The notes below the pieces were generated by a model. The model was not told the DNA's origin and made no database searches. It worked only from the letters and a program-made list of their open reading frames with translations. DNA of 64,000 nucleotides from Hybos culiciformis (lineage: Eukaryota; Arthropoda; Insecta; Diptera; Hybotidae). This document shows positions 25,183-35,164 of this stretch, piece by piece. Positions within the stretch are counted from its first letter, which is position 1. Each line of letters starts with the position of its first letter. The stretch is from positions 84,145,712-84,209,711 of the forward strand of contig OZ023273.1 of NCBI GenBank assembly GCA_964007475.1. Reading direction: 5' to 3'. The translations under genes and the position numbers were made by a program.

Positions 25183-27219
25183 ATGGAAAAATTAGTTCAA
25201 TTAAGTGTAAAAGAATTAAAAGAAATATTAAAAAACAAGTCATTGAAAACAAACGGCACAAAAAAATTATTGGTACAAAGAATTCTAGAGAACGGATTTA
25301 ACGATGAAGATAACAGTAGTATTGACACTAGTTTGAATGTTATTGGTGATGTAAGTGAAGGTGAATCGTCTCTGCAGACGAGAATAAGAGAAATAGAAGA
25401 GCGTGAAAGACAACTTAGCATTAGAGAAAATAATATAATAGAACGAGAAAATAGTAGTCAGCAAAATCGATCAAGCAGAAGAAATATTAACTCTCAGCTA
25501 GGTCTAAGAGAAATAATTGAAATATTACCTGAATTTAATCCAGGACATGAAGCAGCTTTGGGGGTGAACCAATGGATTGAAAGAATTAATTTATTACAAA
25601 GCGGTTACGGTTGGCCAGAGAAATTAGTAATGACAAGCGTGGTATTCAAATTAAAAGATCAAGCAAAATTATGGTACGATTCTCTAGACAAAATACACAA
25701 TACATGGAATGAGTTCACCAAGGATTTAATTGAATTCTTCAAAAGTGAGAAAAATGAAGCAGACAACCACCAAATAATGCAAAATAGAAAACAGCAATTT
25801 AATGAAACAACAGAAAATTATGTGATGGTGATGAATAGAATTGGAAAAAATGCTCATTTTTCAGAAAAAGCTATTATAAGATATATTATTAATGGATTAC
25901 AAGACAATAATTTACAAAACCTATTAAAGATAAGTACCTTTGAAACAATAACAGAACTATTAACTGCTGTTAAGTGTTTTATTAATTTTAATTTTAGCAT
26001 AAAAAACAGTAATGTAAGAAGACCCGACAATTCTTCAAGGTACACAAATAAAAATACACAGTTTGAAAATAGGCAACAAAATGTTGCAAGACAACTAATT
26101 TGCAATATTTGTAAAAAGAGGGGCCATATATCAAGCAATTGTTGGCACAATAAGGTTAAAGCGGATATTAAATGTTTCAAATGTGGGCGGCATGGCCACA
26201 TTGCCAAGCACTGCAGAACAAAGGACAATTCAAAGACAGAAGCTAATTTTGCAAAAAATAACGATCATTATAAAAAAAAAATATTTTTCGGTAATAATAT
26301 TAGTATGTTTGCATTAATTGATACAGGTTGCCACGTAAATTTAATAAGACAATCCGACCTAAAATCTATTTCTACTAGCGGTGAAATACAGGAATGTAAA
26401 CTTAAACTGAATGGTTTAGCCAATTCGAAAATTGAAACCACACATAAGATAGAACTAAAGTTTAATCTCGACGATTATGATTATCATTCAACGTTTTATT
26501 CAGTTCCAGACAATTCAATTCCATATAAAGTAATATTGGGTACCGATTTTATAAATAATGTTTCGGTATTATTACATCAATCTGAAATGAAAATAACTCC
26601 ATCACTTAAGAAATTATTTATATTAAATATATTAGTAGACGAAATGCAAGAACTAAATATACAAACAATTAATTCAAAAAGTATCCAAACCATCAATGAT
26701 TTGTATAATAATTATGATACATTACCAAGAGAGGAAAAAGAATCACCAATAAAATTAAATTTAATATTGACAGATGAAAAACCAGTGTCCCAACCCGTAC
26801 GTAGATTATCAATAGCAGACAAAAATATAGTCGAAGAACAAATAAAGTCTTGGTTGGCCGAAGAAATTATAACAGAATCATATTCAAATTATGCCAGCCC
26901 GGTAGTATTAGTCAACAAGAAAAATGGAGCCAAACGATTATGCATAGATTATCGGGCACTTAATAAAAAGATTATTCGGGACAGGCAACCTATGCCATTA
27001 ATTGAAGATCAATTAGATCAACTGGGAAAATATAAATGGTATTCTGTAATTGACATGAAAAATGGATTTTTCCACGTACCAATAGAAGAAGCCAGTAGAC
27101 ATTATACGTCATTCATAACTCATAATGGACAGTACGAGTTCACAAAAGCTCCATTCGGTTTAAGTACTTCTCCTACAATATTCTTAAGGTATGTGCAATA
27201 TATATATTCAAAGACCTAA
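25183..27219 (+). CDS. gag-pol: Gag-protease-RT part of the retrotransposon polyprotein (678 codons)
   Basis: Residues 6-38 look like a SAP motif (LSVKELKEIL, then GTKKLLVQRIL). A charged coiled-coil-like segment lies at about 64-92. A Ty3-type capsid region follows at about 105-270. Two CCHC zinc knuckles follow: C307/C310/H315/C320 and C331/C334/H339/C344. The aspartic protease has D380-T-G and a second flap-side ILGTDF. RT begins near residue 530 and keeps LCIDYRALNKK and the first catalytic Asp (D624 in VIDMKNGFF). Gag and pol share one frame, without a Gag-Pol shift signal. The frame ends prematurely at TAA 27217-27219, just after the FGLS motif and before the YMDD box. The break coincides with an (AT)5 run at 27198-27207, where a net gain of two bases would explain it. 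ATG 25183 is the first one in frame. Confidence 0.93.
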   Translation: MEKLVQLSVKELKEILKNKSLKTNGTKKLLVQRILENGFNDEDNSSIDTSLNVIGDVSEGESSLQTRIREIEERERQLSIRENNIIERENSSQQNRSSRRNINSQLGLREIIEILPEFNPGHEAALGVNQWIERINLLQSGYGWPEKLVMTSVVFKLKDQAKLWYDSLDKIHNTWNEFTKDLIEFFKSEKNEADNHQIMQNRKQQFNETTENYVMVMNRIGKNAHFSEKAIIRYIINGLQDNNLQNLLKISTFETITELLTAVKCFINFNFSIKNSNVRRPDNSSRYTNKNTQFENRQQNVARQLICNICKKRGHISSNCWHNKVKADIKCFKCGRHGHIAKHCRTKDNSKTEANFAKNNDHYKKKIFFGNNISMFALIDTGCHVNLIRQSDLKSISTSGEIQECKLKLNGLANSKIETTHKIELKFNLDDYDYHSTFYSVPDNSIPYKVILGTDFINNVSVLLHQSEMKITPSLKKLFILNILVDEMQELNIQTINSKSIQTINDLYNNYDTLPREEKESPIKLNLILTDEKPVSQPVRRLSIADKNIVEEQIKSWLAEEIITESYSNYASPVVLVNKKNGAKRLCIDYRALNKKIIRDRQPMPLIEDQLDQLGKYKWYSVIDMKNGFFHVPIEEASRHYTSFITHNGQYEFTKAPFGLSTSPTIFLRYVQYIYSKT

Positions 27220-27245
27220 TTAAAGAAAAAATATGTCTTACATAT

Positions 27246-29276
27246 ATGGATGACATAATCATTCCGGGGACCACAGAAGAAGAAGCTTTGGGTAATTTAG
27301 AAAAAACTATGAGAAAAGCGGCGCAATATAATTTGCAAATAAATTGGAAGAAATGCACATTTTTGAGTCAACAAATAGAATACTTGGGTTATGTTATAAG
27401 TAATGGTACAATACGGCCAAATAAGGTGAAAACTGAAGCTGTAAGAAATTTTCCAGATATAAAGACGCTAAAACAACTAGAAAGTTTTCTCGGGCTCACT
27501 GGATATTTCAGAAAATTCATCCCCAATTATTCATTAATAGCTAAGCCCCTGTCAGATTTAAAAAAGAAAAATATTGAATTTGTAATTGGACGAAGCGAAC
27601 GATTAGCTATTGAAAAATTAAAAAATGAATTATGTAACGATACTGTTTTAAGCTTATATCAACCTGGGCAAAAATTAGAACTACATACAGATGCATCAAA
27701 AATTGGCTTAGCAGCAATATTAATGCAAAGTAATGAAAACAATGAGCTACACCCAATTTACTATTGGAGCAAGAAAACATCAGATATTGAACAGCGATAC
27801 ACCAGTTATGAACTTGAGGTATTAGCAGTAGTACAAGCGATCAAGAAATTTAAGGTATATTTAGATGGCGTTTCATTTAAGGTAGTAACAGATTGTAAAG
27901 CATTTAAACAGTGTATAGATAAAAAGGAAATAACGTCTTCGCGAGTTAATAAATGGGCAATGGTATTATCGAATTTTAACTTTACGGTAGAACATAGAAA
28001 TAGTAATAATATGAAGCACGTTGATTCACTCAGTAGAAATATTATGATAGTTGAAATAGAAGATGGAATTCGTGAACAAGTGAAATTAATGCAAAAAGAT
28101 GATAAAAAATTAAATGAAATAATTTTAATACTAGGTAAAGACAAAGAATATAAAAATTATATTTTGGAAAATGGTATTCTGTACCAAGAGGTAGATGGTA
28201 AAAAATTATTAACTGTTCCAAACGTAATGGAGCAGCAAATTATTAAATATGCCCACGAAATTGGTCATTTTAGTGTACAAAAAATGAAAAATTTAATCGA
28301 GAGACATTATTATATATCCAAAATTGAAGATAAATTGAAACATTTCAAAGACTCGTGTATCCAGTGTATAATGATAGACAAGAAAAAGGGGAAAAAGGAA
28401 GGATTTTTACATCCTATTCCTAAAGGTGGAATTCCAATGGACACCTGGCATATGGATCATGTAGGCCCAATTGATGTTACAGCTAAATTGTACAGATATA
28501 TTTTGGTTATAATTGATGGTTTCAGTAAATATGTCTGGCTGTATCCAACGAAAACCACATCAGCGAAAGAAACACTTGCTAAATTAGAATTATTAACATC
28601 CAATTTCGGGTTCCCGAAACGTGTTATAACAGACAGAGGTGGTTGTTTCATCAGTCATGAGTTTACCAAGTTTTTAGAAAATTCAAATATTTATCACGTT
28701 CTAATACCTACAGGTGTTCCACGTGCCAACGGACAGGTGGAAAGAATTAATAGTGTCATTATTCCATCACTAGCAAAAATATCTATAAATAATCCAAATC
28801 AATGGTACAAATTTGTAAATCAAGTACAAATGGCTCTCAATAGCACCTTTCAACGAAGTATCGATACAACACCCTACGAATTATTATTTGGTGTTCCTAT
28901 GAAAACTAACAATGAATTAGACAATTTTAGAGAATTAATAGAAAAAGAATTGATAGTAGCATTTACTAATGAACGAATTTTATTACGAACACGAGCTGTA
29001 GGTAAAATTTTAAAAGTTCAAAATGAAAATGAAAACTATTACAATAAAAGACGTAAAATTGAAGAAAGTTATAATGTTGGTGAATTAGTAGCGATACAGA
29101 GAACCCAATTTAGTTCCGGTTCAAAACTTATTAAGAAATTTTTTGGCCCTTATAGAGTAACTGAAAGAAGAGGTTATCATTACAAGGTAGAAAAAATCAG
29201 CGGAGAAGGTCCTTCACTAACTACAACTACTCCAGACCACATGAAGAGATGGGGAACAGCTATAAACACCGATTAG
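27246..29276 (+). CDS. gag-pol: RT (YMDD onward)-RNase H-integrase part of the polyprotein (676 codons)
   Basis: This is the second part of pol, shifted one frame from the first. The listed ATG is only the Met of the YMDD box, so it is not a real start. The catalytic pair is D2-D3. RNase H follows with D149, E189/E191, D216 and D260. Integrase has an HHCC zinc domain (H337, H341, C371, C374) and a DD35E core (D404, D463, E499, with 35 residues between the last two). A GPY-type C-terminal module (FGPYRVT near residue 635) closes the protein before TAG at about 29276. There are no internal stops. No chromodomain is evident. Without the upstream break this would be one continuous polyprotein with the preceding frame. 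Confidence 0.93.
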   Translation: MDDIIIPGTTEEEALGNLEKTMRKAAQYNLQINWKKCTFLSQQIEYLGYVISNGTIRPNKVKTEAVRNFPDIKTLKQLESFLGLTGYFRKFIPNYSLIAKPLSDLKKKNIEFVIGRSERLAIEKLKNELCNDTVLSLYQPGQKLELHTDASKIGLAAILMQSNENNELHPIYYWSKKTSDIEQRYTSYELEVLAVVQAIKKFKVYLDGVSFKVVTDCKAFKQCIDKKEITSSRVNKWAMVLSNFNFTVEHRNSNNMKHVDSLSRNIMIVEIEDGIREQVKLMQKDDKKLNEIILILGKDKEYKNYILENGILYQEVDGKKLLTVPNVMEQQIIKYAHEIGHFSVQKMKNLIERHYYISKIEDKLKHFKDSCIQCIMIDKKKGKKEGFLHPIPKGGIPMDTWHMDHVGPIDVTAKLYRYILVIIDGFSKYVWLYPTKTTSAKETLAKLELLTSNFGFPKRVITDRGGCFISHEFTKFLENSNIYHVLIPTGVPRANGQVERINSVIIPSLAKISINNPNQWYKFVNQVQMALNSTFQRSIDTTPYELLFGVPMKTNNELDNFRELIEKELIVAFTNERILLRTRAVGKILKVQNENENYYNKRRKIEESYNVGELVAIQRTQFSSGSKLIKKFFGPYRVTERRGYHYKVEKISGEGPSLTTTTPDHMKRWGTAINTD

Positions 29277-29970
29277 TTAATGAAATTGGTATTATCAAGA
29301 CAGTTTTTTTTAATTTTGACCTAGAATCATTAATTTTCTTTGTCATATTTAGATTATTAATCAAATGTAGAATTCGATATTTATTTTATTTTTTTTTGAA
29401 AAAATTTAATCATCAAATTCGATTAATTGAATTGAAGAATCTAATATGTATGTTTTGATAGTTAAGTCGTATAATTTAATGATCATTTTATTTTGTAAAA
29501 TTTTGATTAAAAAAAATTGGTAGTTTGATGGTTAATGAAAAGTAAATAAAAACCCAAACAATAAAAATTAATATATATAATAATTATAGATAAATTAAGA
29601 AAAATTACTTAAAATTAAAAAAAAAAGCATTATATATTCGCAAATGTTAAAACCGTACTACTCTCAAATACTCATGCTATCGTAAAAATAGAAGTGTTAG
29701 GTACTGACCTATACTTATTTATTAATGTATTATTAAGCATAATGTGAAGCGGTTATATCCGTATAGAAAACGATAAAAGGAGTAAACTAGGTTTTGACCT
29801 GTACTCGAAATAAGTAGAAATGGTTTTGTCCGTTTTCTATGGAAAATTAAAAATATATAAGAGTTATAAGAGAAAAGAAAAACTGTGCACAGTACAATAA
29901 AAAATATGTTTGAATTAATATGAAGAAGTTGAAATAAATAAAAAAAAATTAAAGTAAGAAAAGTAAATGA
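29277..29970 (+). other. 3' non-coding region of the retrotransposon
   Basis: About 690 nt without an env gene. Two imperfect copies of a 50- to 70-nt unit containing GACCTATACTT/GACCTGTACTC and TCCGT...AGAAA-type sequence lie at about 29700-29770 and 29790-29845. Minus-strand open frames here are hydrophobic by composition and not credible genes. Confidence 0.55.
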
Positions 29971-29999
29971 CATCCGAGGACGAATGTCCTTGCAGGATG
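29971..29999 (+). promoter_or_regulatory. Nested stem-loop just before the 3' LTR
   Basis: The outer stem CATCC/GGATG (29971-29975 with 29995-29999) encloses an inner stem AGGAC/GTCCT (29977-29981 with 29986-29990) and a GAAT loop. It ends 6 nt before the LTR, where a purine-rich polypurine tract would normally be, and no clear polypurine tract is seen. It may serve plus-strand priming or RNA recognition, which is inference. Confidence 0.55.
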
Positions 30000-30005
30000 G
30001 CCGAT

Positions 30006-30261
30006 TGTGGGAGTATTGAGTGAAAGAGAGTGAGAGAGAATTTAATAGAAAAGTAAGAATAATGCGATGAATAAAAACTAAGAGAAGGGGAGTACAAAAA
30101 TGAAGCTCAATGAGTAAAGTCGTACGTTGGCTAGTTTTGAATTAAAATTAAAATAAACCTTTTCTTTTTATATTAAAATAAGAACTGAATTAATAAATGG
30201 AAATTATTATTATAAACTAAAAATTATAAGTTTGTTTCATTTAAAAATTAGAAAAACCACA
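30006..30261 (+). repeat. 3' LTR of the Ty3/gypsy element
   Basis: 256 bp, apparently identical base for base to the 5' LTR when read side by side. Confidence 0.92.
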
Positions 30262-30267
30262 TATATA

Positions 30268-31735
30268 CATAATTTTTTTTTTTTAAATTAACGCCCACCA
30301 CAATATTGTTGTCCAACGTCGTCGTGGGCTAAGAAATAACAAATTAAGTATATATAGAAGAAGTTCAATAATGTGCTGATTGGATTATTATAAAATTTAA
30401 ACTGAACTTGGGTTATTATTTTGCTCTACAGGCAAAAAGTTTTTATTTCAAAACTCCCAAAATTCATACATTAACACAATAATAGTAAGTTTAATATATA
30501 CGGCATTGCGATATTCAGTAAAAAATTGATTATTAGTGAATAAAAAAAAGTGAAGAAGTACTAGTATGCAATTTCCAAAAATAGTAAAAACAAATGAAAA
30601 TATATGTATTATGTATATCAATAATCTAAACCAGTTATGCATTTAACGTTATAATTTAGAATTAAGTCTACTTTGAAATTCTTAAGATTAAAACTTAAAT
30701 TCTAGAAAGTTCTAAATAAATACAACAAAGTTAAAAAGATGCATAAATAAACAAGAAATAGCCATGCTATACCATCTCATATTTACAAGCTTTATTCTTT
30801 GTCGCTTGTCTCTATTGAATTATTCTGCCTTTATCGTTACATAAAATTTCAACCAATACCTCGCTAAAGAAGTTTAACTTTAAAAAAAAAAACATAATAT
30901 AATGTAAGTCTAAAATAAAGTTTTAACAAATCTCATAAATCTCAATATAATATACCTTTTTGAGTGTTATCATTCCATGATGCCTTTTCTAATGATCACA
31001 GCAACAGGGATTATCTTTAAAATTTTGCTAAAAATATGGAAATTAAAATATGATAATTATTACAGAAATGGGTTGTCTTTCCGTTTAAAACAATATTGCT
31101 GTAAAACTCATGCCTCCGAATTTTATTTTTTATTTTTTATTCTAAAAGATTTTGCTTTATCATTACATATATTTAAAGTTGTATATATTATATTTTTAAC
31201 AGACAAAGCAAAAAATTTAAACTTTTTTATTGCACATATTTTTGCACTTCATTTTCCGCATAAAGAACACCATTTTATTCAGTTTTTAATATTATAATTT
31301 CAATTCAGAAAAAAAAAATACAGAGCTTATTTTTTTTTATTAAGAAATTAATATAAAAATTTGAATAAAAGTTCAATGTTCTTGCGGCTCAGTTTAATTA
31401 AGTTTTAACAACTTATTGTGTTTTAAGAAAAACAACATATAATTAGAATTACACCAAAATTATCAATAAAATAATTTTGTCTTTATTATTACGTCTTATT
31501 CCAGTATTATAGTAGCTGCTTATTTTGCTAAATATTATAAGATTTAATAGAATGACAATATTTTTAAAGCCATCTTATTAAATATTCAAAATTTAATAAT
31601 AATAAATAGAAATAAATCGCTTTATTTTAGAATCGAATCGAACATATCGTTGGTATGATTCTCTCTAAATTCGCATCTATTCTGTTTTCGGTGCTGCCAA
31701 ATTCTTTTCAATTCTGAAGTATGATTCTTCTTTCG
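30268..31735. other. A+T-rich spacer with one GC-rich palindromic patch
   Basis: The patch GCCCACCACAATATTG (30291-30306) is followed by an inverted partner GTCGTGGGC (30320-30328). On the minus strand it is preceded by a splice-acceptor-like TTGTTATTTCTTAG, but no donor is obvious. No gene can be called. The open frame at 30977-31297 is not recognisable. Confidence 0.4.
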
Positions 31736-31739
31736 AAAA

Positions 31740-31920
31740 ATAATAAACACACGAAGCAGTCATAGGAACTGCCAAAAGAAGTTAATACTTAAAAGCTTTA
31801 AACTATAAAATAACAGTGGCTACAAATAATGGACTGCTCAGTACAAAATGTAAATTAAAATAAAAATCAGTCCATTAGTCCAAAAGCAGTCCATTATTTG
31901 TAGCCACTGTTATTTCATAG
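31740..31920. repeat. Dispersed repeat with a 36-bp-arm hairpin (hAT-like MITE core)
   Basis: The arms 31803-31838 and 31885-31920 are inverted with one mismatch and 46 nt between them. The core CAGTGGCTACAAATAATGGA has a hAT-like CAGTGG terminus. No 8-bp duplication is seen, because the inverted repeat continues through the flanks. The segment 31740-31860 recurs at about 63600-63720. Confidence 0.7.
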
Positions 31921-34900
31921 TCCTTTTTTTTATTCTTCGAAACCGATGTTGTTTTCGTTTTCCTATTCCTAAAAAAATTTTTGATAAAATAGGAAACTTA
32001 CGCTATAAATTCTGAAATTGATATTGAGACCGAAAATTTAGATTTTTTTTATATCCAAATTTGTAAATACGAATAATTCTGTAATTAAGAAATGTTTGCA
32101 AAAACTTAATTTTTATTTGTTTTTTTATAATACTTTATTGTGATTTTACATTTTTCAAATTTGAGTCGTATTTTGAGTATTTTATTCTTATTTTTCTGTA
32201 AAAAAACCTCACGCGTTTTCCCTCTACCAAAAATCATACAACGCGCCTAAAGAAGTATTAACTTCAAAAATTTAACAGTGGAACAAGGAACAAATGAGAG
32301 AAATAACTATATCATCAAAACTAATTTTTCACTTTACTGCGGATCAAAATTGTATAATTTCTTGAAAATTGTGAAAAAAAAATATATGTGTGTATAAATA
32401 TAATGCCATTTGGATTTGTATGAGTCATAGTACCTATACTCATTTCTCATGTCATCGTATTTGATCCAATTTACTTTCACCTGCCACCTGGAGTTATAAA
32501 TAAATCATAAAAATGTACACACATTGCTTACTTATTTAAACAAAAAAAAAAAACAAAAGACCGGTAATATTAAATAACTTATTTTCAACCAACTACTTAA
32601 TATTAAATGTTATAAAATATTTAAAATTTGATTATGATTCATAAGATTATATTGTGTTAAACTTGACTATAACATGCCGAGCGTAGCACCTTAAAATTCT
32701 ACTAACAATTAATTTTATTTAAAAATCGGATTAATATTGAAAAGTTATAGAATCTTTTTGTAAATGACAATAAAATTTAGAATTAATTTAAATTTATATG
32801 TATATATTATAAGCGCAGTTAATGTCCTAGACATGCCTTTTTCACTCCTTTTGTAAATTCTTATAAAAAACATGCGTAATGTCATTTTTCATTGAATTTT
32901 TTTGACATATTCGTCATTTTAAAATTTTTTCTTCAAAAAGATCGATGAAGATAAACTCATTTCGTTTTTTTAATATATTTTTAAACCTAGATTTCTTCTT
33001 GGGACTATTATTGACCTAAAAACATTGCAAAAAAAGATATTTAGATATTTTCTTAATTTTCATTAATTATATATTCGTAAGTATTTTTATTTTATTTTAA
33101 TTTAAAACTTAATTTATTGGCAACTAAAAATAATAAATTTAATTCAACCTCCATCCATAATTCCATCCATAATAATCATTTCTTTCTAGAACTCGTCCAA
33201 TTTTTGGAATTTTAAAACTTATTTATAATGCGCTTCATAAATTTGTTTTTATGTTAAATTTTTTTTTAAAATATTTTGCACAATTTTGTGTATAACATCA
33301 TTTTTACATATATACAAATATAATTTATTATATTTATATTATAATTACATATAAATATGTAATTTGATAATAATTATGTTGCTGTTTAAATTTTAAATCG
33401 ATAATTTTTAAAAGTTTTATATTCAAGATACTATATATAATGTTTGTAATTATAAATCTATACATCTAGGTATATAATAATAGTGATTTCAATTAAACAC
33501 GCTATATATAATATATACACAAAATTTTGAGATTTCTTTAAGCGTTCGGGTCTAATTAATTTTAAATTCACTAGGTAATACTAAGTTACTTAATTGTTAA
33601 ATATTATTATATTATGTTTTTTTCTTTTAATGATTCTAAAACTTCTTCTGTGGAAACTTCTTCTAATATGGAAAAAAAAATTACATGTAAAAATGAATAA
33701 AAAAAAAACTACATAACTATTTATAATTAATTCCAAGTATAATAATAAAAGTCTCGAAATACAAAATAAAAATACTTCAAGCATAAATAAAAATACATAG
33801 TATTACATTTCTGATAATTACATATGACTGGACCAAAATTATTTATAAATTTCTTTAATAAAAAAAAAAAGAATTAATCATCGCAATTAGAGATACATAA
33901 TTGGATTAGTTTGATCTTAATAATAGTATAAAAACATTTAATGGATCTTATAGGTTCGAAGTACACAAATATACGTAGTAAGTTATTCATATATATTTTT
34001 TTTTTTTTTAAAAAGCAAAATATTTATTAATTTTGTAGAAAACAAATATAGAAAATTAGTTTAAAATGAAAATATTTTATATTAAAATTCTTTTCTCCCT
34101 GGATGTATTAAAAATGCATTAAATCGTTTGTACAACTTATGTACAATTAGATAATTATTATGTGTGGAGCGTAATTCTTTGTAATTCCTCTCGAAGGCGT
34201 CTTATGTTGCTTTAAAAATTGTACATGAAAACCCACAAGTACGCAGTATAGATTTATTATATGTCTATATAAATAACCGAAATCATTTTGTAATCCATGT
34301 TTTTTGAGTTTGCTAAGACAGTGTGTAATTCCTGAACTATCTAATTCAATTATTTGGTACACTTTATTTCTAAAACGAATATCCAATTTTTTTTTGTCAC
34401 TAACAAATTTTGAGTATCAAAAAATAATCAAATATTTTGTAGTCGCCTCTGTGTATTGAATTTTGTTCAGTTCAGTTAAGTTGATAATTTTACCGAACTT
34501 TATTTGAAACATACATTATTTGTTTATATAATATTATTCCGAACATAGGTACCATAATTACGATTAATTTTTATCGGTGAAATATATAGTTACTTTTTAA
34601 TCCACAGTATTTCATTAATATTATTAAAATATAATAATTTTTTCAAATGCTTTTTAATTTCAAACTTAAAGTTATAAGTTCATGCGTTAAGTTCATGTGT
34701 TGAGTAAACGCAGAAGAATACATAACTATATTTTAAAACTATATATAACTAAAATAATTTTAACTATAGTCATTAAAAAATTCTATATCATAAAATAAAA
34801 CTTGAAAGTTTAAAATTTATAGTTATAATAATAATTAATTCATTTCAAATAATATTCATAAGGAGTACATTAATAAGTGTATAGAGAAAAAAAGAAACAA

Positions 34901-34990
34901 AAGAGCTGTCTAGGACACGCGATAGGATAGTAGTTCTTTTGCATATAAATAAGTAATTTTCATTTTCAATAATTCAAATTAAGCTTTCGT
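31921..34990. other. A+T-rich spacer, no gene seen
   Basis: About 3 kb of low-complexity sequence. A minus-strand open frame at 34147-34386 (79 codons) has less biased composition (for example HKTPSRGITKNYAP) but matches no family I know. Confidence 0.45.
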
Positions 34991-35023
34991 TTTCAATTAT
35001 TCCAAATTGACTAATTACTTCAG

Positions 35024-35135
35024 TTTCGTCCTTCACTTCCGCCCTCAGTACCGCCCTTACTACCGCCCTCACTTCCGCCCTCACTTCCGCCATCACTTCA
35101 GCCATCACTTCCGCCATCAATCCCGCCCTCACTTC
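35024..35135 (+). repeat. 12-bp minisatellite, TCACTTCCGCCC-like, about nine units
   Basis: Tandem units vary around TCACTTCCGCCC and TCACTTCCGCCA. One strand is strongly pyrimidine-biased. An isolated copy reappears at about 35611-35625. The open frame across it (FRPHFRPHF-like) is a by-product of the repeat. Confidence 0.85.
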
Positions 35136-35145
35136 GCAATAGTAA

Positions 35146-35161
35146 AAAGGTTGAGAAACAC
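35146..35161. mobile_element. Possible right terminus of a decayed hAT element
   Basis: AGGTTGAGAAACACTG is the inverse of the widespread hAT terminus form CAGTGNTTCTCAACC. No matching left end or octamer duplication was found upstream, so it is at best a fragment. Confidence 0.3.
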
Positions 35162-35164
35162 TGA

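Larger units (their letters stand above)
24677..30261 (+). mobile_element. Ty3/gypsy LTR retrotransposon, Mdg3/micropia-like, 5585 bp
   Basis: Two 256-bp LTRs (24677-24932 and 30006-30261) begin TGTGG and end CCACA, and I see no difference between them. The flanks share TATATA (24671-24676 and 30262-30267), giving a 4- to 6-bp target duplication in an AT target. A tRNA-Leu-type primer binding site lies 3 nt inside the 5' LTR. The internal order is Gag, protease, RT, RNase H, integrase, the Ty3/gypsy order, with no env-like frame. The size, leucine primer, double zinc knuckle and lack of env suggest the Mdg3/micropia/Blastopia lineage, which is inference. Identical LTRs imply a very recent insertion, yet pol is frame-broken at 27198-27207. 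Confidence 0.93.

Noticed and set aside
25854..26228. 124-codon minus-strand open frame
   Set aside because: Antisense shadow of the Gag zinc-knuckle region of the retrotransposon.
27198..27219. Programmed ribosomal frameshift between the two pol frames
   Set aside because: The break lies in the middle of the RT fold, before YMDD, whereas programmed shifts sit between Gag and Pol. A slip in the AT run explains it better.
27246..27248. ATG at the start of the second pol frame as a true start codon
   Set aside because: This Met is that of the YMDD catalytic box. Initiation there would give an RT without its catalytic N-terminal half.
29722..29973. Hydrophobic minus-strand frame as a possible env or membrane protein
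   Set aside because: Antisense to the element, made of F/L/I/S codons from A+T-rich sequence, with no signal of an envelope protein.
30977..31297. 106-codon open frame
   Set aside because: No recognisable motif, biased composition, no splice or polyadenylation context. Not called as a gene.
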